5,419 nucleotides of DNA from an uncultured Chloroflexota bacterium (lineage in GTDB: Bacteria; Chloroflexota; Limnocylindria; Limnocylindrales; CSP1-4). Positions 1 to 5,270 of this stretch are shown piece after piece. The position numbers and the translations under genes are program-made. Where the stretch lies: contig CAIYZX010000645.1 in the NCBI GenBank assembly GCA_903930745.1, forward strand, positions 1 to 5,419, given 5' to 3'. Every line of letters begins with the position of its first letter. Position 1 is the stretch's first letter. The notes under the pieces were generated by a model, which saw nothing but the letters and a program-made list of their open reading frames with translations, searched no databases and was not told where the DNA came from.

Positions 1-5
1 CCCCG

Positions 6-1184
6 CTAGAACGTGATCCCGAGGTGCGCGAACCCGCGCAGGTTGTTCTTCGTGATCCGCTCGTACGGGCCGGACAGCTCGAACTCCGGGATCCGCGCGA
101 GGAACCGCTCCAGCGCGATCTTCGCCTCGAGGCGGGCCAGCGGCGCGCCGATGCACTGGTGGATCCCCTGCCCGAAGCCCAGGTGCCGGGAGATCTTGCG
201 GCCAACGTCGAACGTGTCCGCATCGGCGAACTGCCGCTCGTCCCGGTTCGCAGACCCGAACATCACCACCACCCGGGCCCCCGCGGGCGCCGTCACGCCG
301 TGCGCGGTGAAGTCCGTCGTGAGCGTCCGGGCGTTGAACTGGACCGGCATGTCGTAGCGGAGGATCTCCTCCACGGCGCCTGGGATCAGCGACGGATCCG
401 CCACCAGCCGACGCCGCTGCTCCGGGTTCCGCGCCAGCGCCAGCAGCCCGTTGGAGAGCAGGCCGGACGTGGTGTCGATGGACGCCTCGAACAGGATGAA
501 CGTCAGGCCCACCGCCTCTGACGCCAGCCGCTCCCCGTTCACCGTGGCGTGCGCGATCTGCGAGACCAGGTCGTTCCGGGGGTTGCGCCGGCGGTCGTCC
601 ACCAGCGCCTCGATGTACGACCGGATCTTGCCCGCGGCCTCGAACGCCTCCGTGGGGATGCCCCGGTGGCCCAGCGTCCGCACCTGCGTGGGGCGCTGCC
701 ACGAGTCCAGCATCGGCAGGTCCTCGGCCGGGAAGCCCACCAGCACGGGCCCGATGGACAGCGGAATCGGGTACGTGAAGTCCTCCACGAGGTCGGATGA
801 GCCCTTCTCCACCATGCGGTCGATGAGCCCGTCCACGATCGCCGTGATCTGCGGCTCCATCGCCGCGAGGTTCGCCGGCGAGAACACGTTCGTTCCCTGG
901 ACCAGGCGGCGCAGCTCCGTGTGGCGCGGCGGGTCCATGACGAGGATGTTGCCGTCCGCATCGAGCAGCTCGTCCATGAAGCCGTCGATGTCCACATCGG
1001 GCTCCTGGCTGAACGTCCGCCAGTCCTTCAGTGCGTTCTGGACGTCCTCGAAGCGCGAGAGCATCCAGAGGTCCCAGCGCTCGTCGTGGTAGAAGGGCGT
1101 CTCGTCGCGGAGGCGCTTGTAGACCGGGTACGGGTTCTCGTCCGCGACGCCGGTGGTGAAGGGATCGAACAGGTACTCGGTCAC
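6..1184 (-). CDS. Cytochrome P450 (bacterial class I type, soluble)
   Basis: Complete 392-aa haem-thiolate monooxygenase, which would insert one oxygen atom into an unknown organic substrate using electrons from a ferredoxin/reductase pair. Seen: C-helix DPPRH at 84-88; I-helix ASIDTT at 234-239, holding the acid-alcohol pair D237/T238; K-helix ExxR at E273-R276; a further Arg at 286 in the usual NAR position; haem loop FGQGIHQCIG at 337-346 with C344 as the iron ligand. Length and lack of a membrane anchor fit soluble bacterial P450s. The GTG start at 1184 is chosen because conserved homology begins right after it (TEYLFDPF) and a purine-rich GAGAGAG lies 7 nt upstream. The open frame runs further upstream, but that part overlaps the promoter and the divergent regulator. 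Odd point: the second I-helix residue, usually Gly, is Ser235. No ferredoxin or reductase gene is in the window. Substrate and CYP family cannot be told from here. Confidence 0.95.
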   Translation of the reverse strand: MTEYLFDPFTTGVADENPYPVYKRLRDETPFYHDERWDLWMLSRFEDVQNALKDWRTFSQEPDVDIDGFMDELLDADGNILVMDPPRHTELRRLVQGTNVFSPANLAAMEPQITAIVDGLIDRMVEKGSSDLVEDFTYPIPLSIGPVLVGFPAEDLPMLDSWQRPTQVRTLGHRGIPTEAFEAAGKIRSYIEALVDDRRRNPRNDLVSQIAHATVNGERLASEAVGLTFILFEASIDTTSGLLSNGLLALARNPEQRRRLVADPSLIPGAVEEILRYDMPVQFNARTLTTDFTAHGVTAPAGARVVVMFGSANRDERQFADADTFDVGRKISRHLGFGQGIHQCIGAPLARLEAKIALERFLARIPEFELSGPYERITKNNLRGFAHLGITF

Positions 1185-1191
1185 GGGCGGG

Positions 1192-1198
1192 CTCTCTC
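1192..1198 (-). promoter_or_regulatory. Ribosome binding site of the P450 gene
   Basis: On the minus strand this reads GAGAGAG, ending 7 nt before the GTG at 1184. It is a degenerate Shine-Dalgarno, but correctly spaced. It supports the GTG start over in-frame codons further upstream. Confidence 0.5.
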
Positions 1199-1279
1199 GT
1201 GGTCTTGAGGTGGCTCGAACCAGGGGTTGGGAACGCGGGAAACCAGGCTCGACAGAAGGACTGGAACGATTTAGGCTGC

Positions 1280-1309
1280 ACCGTAGCGACGGGTCGCCAC
1301 CCATGTCAA
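1280..1309 (-). promoter_or_regulatory. Putative sigma-70-type promoter of the P450 gene
   Basis: On the minus strand a perfect -35 hexamer TTGACA (plus-strand 1304-1309) is followed after 18 bp by TACGGT (1280-1285), a weak -10 with 3 of 6 matches. Transcription would start near 1273 and give a leader of about 90 nt before the GTG at 1184. The perfect -35 is striking in such GC-rich DNA; the -10 is the weak part of the call. Confidence 0.45.
1283..1300. promoter_or_regulatory. 18-bp dyad, candidate operator in the P450 promoter spacer
   Basis: The sequence GTAGCGACGGGTCGCCAC is an inverted repeat: GCGAC (1286-1290) and GTCGC (1293-1297) flank a central GG, and the outer GT/AC pair after one mismatch. 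It lies almost entirely between the proposed -35 and -10, where a bound repressor would block RNA polymerase. The protein that binds it is unknown. The divergent LacI-family gene is one candidate, although this dyad does not resemble the boxes at 3676-3701. Confidence 0.45.
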
Positions 1310-1332
1310 GAACCCCTGTCCCCGCCAGCCCT

Positions 1333-1347
1333 TGCGGAAGAGCCGCA
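1333..1347. repeat. Small inverted repeat upstream of the LacI-family gene
   Basis: TGCGG-AAGAG-CCGCA, with perfect 5-bp arms and a 5-nt spacer, lies about 80 bp before the regulator's ATG. It could be part of its promoter/operator region, but arms this short arise easily in GC-rich DNA. I could not identify a convincing -35/-10 pair for the regulator. Confidence 0.2.
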
Positions 1348-1415
1348 GGCAGCCGATACCCTCCATCACGGGGGGCCGCATCGGCGTCCCGGCGTCCCAA
1401 CCGCCCAGCCGCCCC

Positions 1416-1420
1416 GAGGA
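1416..1420 (+). promoter_or_regulatory. Ribosome binding site fixing the LacI-family start
   Basis: GAGGA ends 4 nt before the ATG at 1425. The spacing is slightly short. It favours this ATG over an in-frame TTG at 1332, whose additional 31 residues look unlike a LacI-family N-terminus. Confidence 0.55.
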
Positions 1421-1424
1421 CCCG

Positions 1425-2540
1425 ATGCCCCATCCCCGCCAGCCCGAACGACGCCGGGCGACGATCAAGGACGTAGCGCGTGTCGCAGGAGTCTCCCCTG
1501 CCCTCGTGAGCCTCGTGCTCAACGACCAGCCGGGCGCCTCCGATGCGAACCGCGCGAAGGTCCGGGCCGCCGCGGACGAGCTGGGCTATCGGCCGGACGC
1601 CCACGCCACGTTCCTTCGACGGCGCCGGGCGAACCTCCTGGGCGTGGCCTTCTCCGTCCAGTCCGCCTTCCACGGGGATCTGCTCCAGGGCATCTACGCG
1701 GCCGCCGCCGCCACTGGATACGAGGTGGTGCTCTCCGGCTCCACCGCGGACCGGCCCGAAGCCGATGCCATCGCCGCCCTTGGCGACTTCCGCTGCGATG
1801 CGCTCATCCTGCTGGGTCCCGAGGCGCCGGTGAAGGAGATCGACGAGCTGGCGGCGCAGCTGCCGGTGGTGATCATCGGCCGGCCGCTGACGAGCCATTC
1901 CGCGGACACGGTGCGCACGGACGAGCGCATGGGCATGCGGCTTGCGGTGGACTACCTCGCGTCGATGGGCCACGAGCTCATCACCCACGTGGACGGTGGC
2001 GGGTTCAAGGGCCTGGAGCGCCTCACCGGGTACCTGGAGGCGATGGAGGGACGCGGGCTCGCGGCGGGCGTCGAGGTGATCCCGGGCGGCGAGACGATCG
2101 AGGCCGGCCTGGCCGCGGGACGCACGCTGCTGTCCCTGCCGGGCCGCCGGACCTCGGTGATCGCGTACGACGACGACTGCGCGTGGGGTCTCATGACCGC
2201 GTTCGCGGAGGGCGGCGTGTCCGTCCCGGGCGATCTGTCCGTGGTGGGCTACGACGGTGGCCGGCTCTCGCGGCTGACGCCACTCTCCACGCTGACCACC
2301 GTGCGCCAGGACGCGGACGGCCTCGCCCGCCGCTCCGTGGAGCGCGCGATCTCGTGGATCGAGGGGCGGCGGGAGCCCATCCCCGATGAGCTGCTCGCTC
2401 CCTCTCTGGTCACCGGCGGATCCACCGCGCCCCGGCCCGCGGAGCCCGGTGCCCGGCACGCGGCCGCCAGCGCGGCCCCGGTCGTGCCACCGCCGGTCAA
2501 CGCTCCGCTGCCGAACCGCACGCGCGGCGGCGCCCGATAA
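1425..2540 (+). CDS. LacI-family transcriptional regulator
   Basis: 371-aa DNA-binding regulator, expected to act as a dimer that releases DNA when a sugar or polyol binds. Seen: N-terminal helix-turn-helix TIKDVARVAGVSPALVSLVL at 13-32; hinge region about 55-69 (YRPDAH then FLRRRR) with the minor-groove Leu probably L64; periplasmic-binding-protein-like effector domain from about 71, with typical motifs (MGHELITHVDGGG at 181-193, AYDDDCAWG at 247-255, VPGDLSVVGYD at 267-277, LTTVRQ at 290-295). ATG at 1425 follows GAGGA and puts the HTH at the usual distance from the start. The usual family C-terminus is near residue 335; a further ~35 Ala/Pro/Arg-rich residues are appended. It is divergent from the P450 and converges on the IolE-like gene. 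Tandem boxes at 3676-3701 are its likely operators (inference). The effector is unknown; an inositol derivative is suggested only by context. Confidence 0.93.
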   Translation: MPHPRQPERRRATIKDVARVAGVSPALVSLVLNDQPGASDANRAKVRAAADELGYRPDAHATFLRRRRANLLGVAFSVQSAFHGDLLQGIYAAAAATGYEVVLSGSTADRPEADAIAALGDFRCDALILLGPEAPVKEIDELAAQLPVVIIGRPLTSHSADTVRTDERMGMRLAVDYLASMGHELITHVDGGGFKGLERLTGYLEAMEGRGLAAGVEVIPGGETIEAGLAAGRTLLSLPGRRTSVIAYDDDCAWGLMTAFAEGGVSVPGDLSVVGYDGGRLSRLTPLSTLTTVRQDADGLARRSVERAISWIEGRREPIPDELLAPSLVTGGSTAPRPAEPGARHAAASAAPVVPPPVNAPLPNRTRGGAR

Positions 2541-2589
2541 CACCCGGCAACGCCCAGTAGCACCTCGATCGGCGCCGGCGCGGAGCAAC

Positions 2590-2634
2590 AAAAAGCTCCG
2601 GGTTGGCCTGGGAGGAGGGCGGCCAACCCGGAGC
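2590..2634 (-). terminator. Rho-independent terminator of the IolE-like gene
   Basis: A perfect 14-bp stem (2595-2608 with 2621-2634; GCTCCGGGTTGGCC and its complement) encloses a 12-nt loop. Read on the minus strand, it is followed at once by TTTTT then GTTG. The U-tract is only on that side, so it terminates transcription arriving from 3613-2696, about 60 nt past that gene's stop. It may also slow transcripts leaving the LacI-family gene, but there is no T-run in that direction. Confidence 0.9.
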
Positions 2635-2649
2635 GAGAGAAGCGGGAGC

Positions 2650-2679
2650 GGTGGGCGTGCCGCCGGTGGGCGTGCCGCC
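2650..2679. repeat. Exact 15-bp tandem duplication
   Basis: GGTGGGCGTGCCGCC occurs twice, back to back (2650-2664 and 2665-2679), between the terminator and the stop codon of the IolE-like gene. It would lie in that gene's 3' untranslated region. Replication slippage in GC-rich DNA is a sufficient explanation. Confidence 0.85.
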
Positions 2680-2695
2680 CCTACGACGAGGGACC

Positions 2696-3613
2696 CTAGC
2701 GGGTGACCTTCATGCCGCAGGACTGCAGGTAGCTGAAGGTGCGCTGCGCGATCGGCAGGGGCCTGTCCCAGTCACACGGGTACATGTCCTGCTCCACGAT
2801 GCAGTACAGGTCGCGGTCCAGGCCGGCCAGCGCGGCGAGCAGGGACGGCATGTCCGGGTCGCCCAGCGGCGGCTCAACCATGGCGCCCAGGCGGACGGCC
2901 GGGGCGAAGCCCAGCTTCTCCTCCCGGACACGGGCCGCGATCGCACGATCGACCTGCTTGAGGTGGACGTACTGCACCCGGTCCGGGTAGTCCGCGATGA
3001 TCTTGAGGTTGTCGGCGCCGCAGTACGCGACGTGGCCGGTGTCCAGGCAGAGCTGCACGGTCTCGGGATCCGTCCCGTCCAGGAAGCGCTCGATCTCCTC
3101 CTGGGTGCCCACGTGGCTGTCCGCGTGGGTGTGGAAGACCAGCACGGCCTGGTGCCTGTCCGCGATGTACTTGCCCAGGTCTGACATGCCCGCGTTGAGC
3201 TTGGCCCACTCGTCGCTCGTGAGCACCGGATCGGCGGTCAGGTTGCCGTTCACGTCCGTGTATCCCTCGGGCAGGATCACGAGGTGCTTCGCGCCGTTGG
3301 GGCCGATGACGGCCATCTCGGCGTCCACGTCCTCCTTGGCCTTGGCCAGGGCCTCGGCACCCCTGTGCAGCGCAGCGGAGACGGTGCCGCCCGTGAGCGT
3401 CAGGCCGCGCTTCGCGTAGGCATCGCGGATGACGCCGGCGTCCTTGGGCAGGTAGCCGAAGGGGCCCAGCTCGGAGTACGTGTAGCCCGCTGCCTGGACC
3501 TCGTCCAGGTAGCGCTCCCAGGGGGTCTGGAGCGGGTCACCCGAAGGGTTCCAGACTCCCCAGGAATCGGGGGCGGTGCCCAGGTGGAGCTTCGGATACT
3601 TCGGCTCGATCAC
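2696..3613 (-). CDS. IolE-like TIM-barrel protein (inosose dehydratase / sugar phosphate isomerase-epimerase family)
   Basis: 305-aa cytosolic enzyme of the xylose-isomerase-like TIM-barrel superfamily. Seen: first strand LGTAPDSWGVW at 11-21; SELGPFGYLP at 47-56; FHTHADSHVGT at 160-170; LCLDTGH at 188-194; YVHLKQV at 215-221; IVEQDMYP at 272-279. D191, H217 and E274 fit conserved metal-ligand positions. An H-x-H motif (161-163) lies where isomerase-type relatives such as IolI have a Glu, which points to IolE-type dehydratase chemistry (scyllo-inosose to the 3,5/4-trihydroxycyclohexane-1,2-dione). This comparison is from memory of the family, not an alignment. GTG at 3613 is the only sensible start; AGGAG lies 11 nt upstream. 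It is divergent from iolG and ends in a strong terminator, so it is probably monocistronic. Alternatives: an epimerase or isomerase acting on another keto-polyol. Family confident, exact reaction not. Confidence 0.88.
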   Translation of the reverse strand: MIEPKYPKLHLGTAPDSWGVWNPSGDPLQTPWERYLDEVQAAGYTYSELGPFGYLPKDAGVIRDAYAKRGLTLTGGTVSAALHRGAEALAKAKEDVDAEMAVIGPNGAKHLVILPEGYTDVNGNLTADPVLTSDEWAKLNAGMSDLGKYIADRHQAVLVFHTHADSHVGTQEEIERFLDGTDPETVQLCLDTGHVAYCGADNLKIIADYPDRVQYVHLKQVDRAIAARVREEKLGFAPAVRLGAMVEPPLGDPDMPSLLAALAGLDRDLYCIVEQDMYPCDWDRPLPIAQRTFSYLQSCGMKVTR

Positions 3614-3624
3614 GGTGCTTGCGG

Positions 3625-3629
3625 CTCCT
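3625..3629 (-). promoter_or_regulatory. Ribosome binding site of the IolE-like gene
   Basis: AGGAG on the minus strand, ending 11 nt before the GTG at 3613. The spacing is longer than ideal, but no other start codon in frame lies closer to it, so it supports the GTG start. Confidence 0.5.
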
Positions 3630-3670
3630 GGATGGTGTGGCTTGCCGGTGCCTTGCGGCCCTGTGTACGC

Positions 3671-3676
3671 TAGAAT
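3671..3676 (+). promoter_or_regulatory. Candidate -10 element for iolG
   Basis: TAGAAT matches the TATAAT consensus at 5 of 6 positions in the AT-rich island of this gap. No good -35 is seen at normal spacing. The start would be near 3683, inside the first candidate operator, and would give a leader of about 150 nt. Confidence 0.35.
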
Positions 3677-3703
3677 GTAATCGATTGTGTAACCGATTGC
3701 CAG
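3674..3703 (-). promoter_or_regulatory. Candidate promoter for the IolE-like gene
   Basis: On the minus strand CTGGCA (3698-3703) and TACATT (3674-3679) are 18 bp apart, each matching its consensus at 4 of 6 positions. The start would be near 3667, about 54 nt before the GTG. Its -10 overlaps the opposite-strand TAGAAT, and both GTAAyCGATTG boxes fall largely within its spacer. Confidence 0.35.
3676..3701. promoter_or_regulatory. Tandem LacI-type operator boxes between the divergent genes
   Basis: Two near-identical boxes, TGTAATCGATTGTG (3676-3689) and TGTAACCGATTGCC (3688-3701), share GTAAyCGATTG with CG centres 12 bp apart. The first contains the perfect 8-bp palindrome AATCGATT. LacI-family repressors typically bind about 14-bp palindromes with a central CG, so these are candidate sites for the regulator encoded at 1425-2540. 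Their position over both divergent promoters would allow joint repression of the two enzymes. The left halves are better conserved than the right, so direct-repeat binding by another regulator is also possible. Confidence 0.6.
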
Positions 3704-3824
3704 ACCCAACTTCACGCCCGTTCCGGCGCGAGCGGTCACAATGGGGGTCACGTTCCGCCGGCGGGTGCCGGCGCGGCATCGAAGCAATGATCCAGGTCGT
3801 TGAAACCCGGGAACCACACCACAC

Positions 3825-3829
3825 AGGAG
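3825..3829 (+). promoter_or_regulatory. Ribosome binding site of iolG
   Basis: AGGAG followed by 7 nt and then ATG at 3837: consensus sequence and near-ideal spacing. It settles the start. Confidence 0.8.
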
Positions 3830-3836
3830 CCACAGG

Positions 3837-4826
3837 ATGATCCGTATCGCCATGCTGGGGTCCGGCCGTGTTGGCCAGGTCCACGCCGCGTCCATCGCCT
3901 CGCAGGCCGGCGCGGAGCTCGCGCTCGTCGTGGACCCCATCGAGGCCGCCGCCTCCGCCCTGGGCGCCAAGTACGGCGTGAAGTACAGCCTGGACGTCCA
4001 GGACGCGTTCGAGGATGCCTCGATCGACGCCGTCGTCGTTGGCACCCCCACCAACACCCACACCGAGATGCTCGAGCGCGCCGTGGCCGCCGGTAAGAAG
4101 GTGCTGCTGGAGAAGCCGATCGACCTCGATCTCGCCAGGATCGACGCCACCTGGGCCCGGATCGCCGACAAGGCCCCGTTCGTCATGCTGGGCTTCAACC
4201 GCCGCTTCGATCCCTCCTTCCGCGAGGTCAGGGAGCGCGTCGCCAAGGGTGAGATCGGCGTCCTCCGCGCCGCCCGCATCACCTCCCGCGATCCCCAGCC
4301 CCCGCCCGCCGCGTACCTCGCCGTCTCCGGTGGCATGTTCAAGGACATGACCATCCACGACTTCGACATGGCCCGCTTCCAGGCCGGCGACATCGTGGAG
4401 GTCTCCGCCATGGTCTCCACGAACGGCCTCGAGGCCTTCGAGCAGGCCAAGGACCACGCCCAGGCCATCGTCACGATGCGTGCGGCGTCCGGCGCCCTCG
4501 TCACGATCGTGAACAGCCGCTCCTGCGCCTACGGTTACGACCAGCGCCTGGAGGCGTTCGGCGACGCCGGGTCCCTCGAGGCCGGCAACTGGACCGCCAC
4601 CACGGTCCGCGCCGCGTCCGCCACCCAGACCGAGGCCGCGGGCCCCATCCTCAACTTCTTCCTCGAGCGGTACATGCCGGCCTTCAAGAACGAGATGGCC
4701 GAGTTCATCGCGGCGATCAACGAGGATCGCGCGCCCGCCGTTGGCTTCGCCGATGGCCGCGCGGCGCTCCTGCTCGCCGAGGCCGCCCAGCGGTCCGTCC
4801 AGACGGGCTCCGTGGTCAAGCTCTAG
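3837..4826 (+). CDS. iolG: Inositol 2-dehydrogenase (Gfo/Idh/MocA family)
   Basis: 329-aa cytosolic NAD-dependent enzyme expected to oxidise myo-inositol (or a related inositol) to the 2-keto compound, scyllo-inosose, the first step of inositol catabolism. Seen: Rossmann fold with GSGRVG at 8-13 and an acidic residue D33 after the second strand, favouring NAD+ over NADP+; EKP at 92-94 with catalytic K93; family signature SRDPQPPPAAY at 150-160; SGGMFKDMTIHDFDMARF at 164-181, containing D170 and H174, which correspond to the Asp/His pair known from Bacillus IolG; NSRSCAYGYDQRLEAFG at 226-242. Length is normal. The start is set by AGGAG 7 nt upstream. It is divergent from the IolE-like gene and followed by hairpins, so probably transcribed alone, under the tandem boxes at 3676-3701. 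scyllo-Inositol or another polyol as true substrate cannot be excluded. Confidence 0.88.
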   Translation: MIRIAMLGSGRVGQVHAASIASQAGAELALVVDPIEAAASALGAKYGVKYSLDVQDAFEDASIDAVVVGTPTNTHTEMLERAVAAGKKVLLEKPIDLDLARIDATWARIADKAPFVMLGFNRRFDPSFREVRERVAKGEIGVLRAARITSRDPQPPPAAYLAVSGGMFKDMTIHDFDMARFQAGDIVEVSAMVSTNGLEAFEQAKDHAQAIVTMRAASGALVTIVNSRSCAYGYDQRLEAFGDAGSLEAGNWTATTVRAASATQTEAAGPILNFFLERYMPAFKNEMAEFIAAINEDRAPAVGFADGRAALLLAEAAQRSVQTGSVVKL

Positions 4827-4868
4827 TCCCGTTCCGTCGCGGGCGCCCTCCGCCGGGCGCCGCGGGAC
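4826..4868. repeat. First GC-rich hairpin after iolG
   Basis: GGCGCCC (4842-4848) pairs with GGGCGCC (4855-4861) around a 6-nt loop, and GTCCCG (4826-4831) can pair with CGGGAC (4863-4868) outside it. It begins at the iolG stop codon. No T-tract follows, so it is more likely to stabilise the 3' end or assist termination than to terminate alone. Confidence 0.5.
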
Positions 4869-4871
4869 GGC

Positions 4872-4902
4872 TGGCGCCGGCCCCTCGCGGGCTTCGGCGC
4901 CA
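4872..4902. repeat. Second GC-rich hairpin after iolG
   Basis: TGGCGCCG (4872-4879) pairs with CGGCGCCA (4895-4902). Inside, GCCC (4880-4883) pairs with GGGC (4889-4892) around CTCGC, leaving a 2-nt bulge. The total is 12 bp. No T-tract follows. Confidence 0.6.
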
Positions 4903-4916
4903 CCAGCGCTCCTTCC

Positions 4917-4964
4917 ACGGGCGCCGGCCGGAGGTCTCCCCTCCCCGGCGCCCGTTTCGTTTGT
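4917..4964 (+). terminator. Probable Rho-independent terminator of iolG
   Basis: A perfect 11-bp stem, ACGGGCGCCGG (4917-4927) with CCGGCGCCCGT (4945-4955), has a 17-nt loop that can pair further (GGAG 4930-4933 with CTCC 4941-4944). The plus strand then reads TTCGTTTGTCC, the only T-rich run in this gap. The tail is interrupted, as is common in GC-rich genomes. It lies about 90 nt after the iolG stop, behind two other hairpins. Confidence 0.65.
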
Positions 4965-4970
4965 CCCGGG

Positions 4971-5037
4971 CCGCCGTCGCCGCGCCCACCTCGCCGTCCC
5001 GCGGTGCCCGTCCCGCCGTCGCCGCGCCCACCTCGCC
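4971..5037. repeat. 25-bp direct repeat, two copies
   Basis: Identical 25-bp segments at 4971-4995 and 5013-5037 start CCGCCGTCGCCGCG and end CCCACCTCGCC, 42 bp apart start to start. They are non-coding by any frame I would accept. Likely a local duplication. Confidence 0.85.
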
Positions 5038-5159
5038 CGTCTCCCGTTCACCCGGAGGCGGCGGCGTTGATTCCGGGCGCGTTTGACCTCGTTGCGCCCA
5101 ACCGCAACCACTCCCGCCGATCAGGGCTCGTCCGTGCGTGCGTCCACGTCCCCTCCCGC

Positions 5160-5182
5160 ACGACCCGCCCCGCGCGGGTCGT
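5160..5182. repeat. 9-bp perfect hairpin abutting a repeat copy
   Basis: ACGACCCGC (5160-5168) and GCGGGTCGT (5174-5182) enclose the 5-nt loop CCCGC. The right arm overlaps the first two bases of the repeat copy at 5181. No T-run on either side, so it is not a standard terminator. Confidence 0.6.
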
Positions 5183-5270
5183 AGCGGCCAAGCGCAACGT
5201 CTGACCTAGTAGCGCCCAACCGCAACCGGTTGTGCGGGCGCGGGTCCGTCACGCCGCAACGTGTTGCCTG

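Noticed and set aside
1332..1424. In-frame TTG start adding 31 residues to the LacI-family protein
   Set aside because: The additional residues are Pro/Arg-rich and unlike a LacI N-terminus, while the ATG at 1425 has GAGGA upstream and puts the HTH at the normal position.
1199..2389. Long plus-strand frame over the LacI-family gene
   Set aside because: It overlaps the real gene in another frame and translates to Arg/Gly/Pro-rich low-complexity sequence with no domain.
1185..2591. Upstream extension of the P450 reading frame on the minus strand
   Set aside because: The frame stays open across the whole divergent regulator because of GC-rich codon structure. The extension has no domain, overlaps the LacI-family gene antisense, and the P450 homology starts right after the GTG at 1184.
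3755..3764. Perfect 10-bp palindrome CCGCCGGCGG upstream of iolG
   Set aside because: All-GC palindromes of this length are expected in such DNA, and it has no partner copy in the region.
3800..3805. TTGAAA as a -35 for iolG
   Set aside because: No -10-like hexamer follows before the ribosome binding site, and a start here would leave almost no leader.
3537..5111. Long minus-strand frame opposite iolG
   Set aside because: It is antisense to a well-supported gene, its product is Gly/Arg/Glu-rich with no motif, and it has no ribosome binding site.
5004..5204. 66-residue plus-strand frame in the gap
   Set aside because: It runs through the direct repeat and hairpins, is Pro/Arg-rich and has no convincing start signal.
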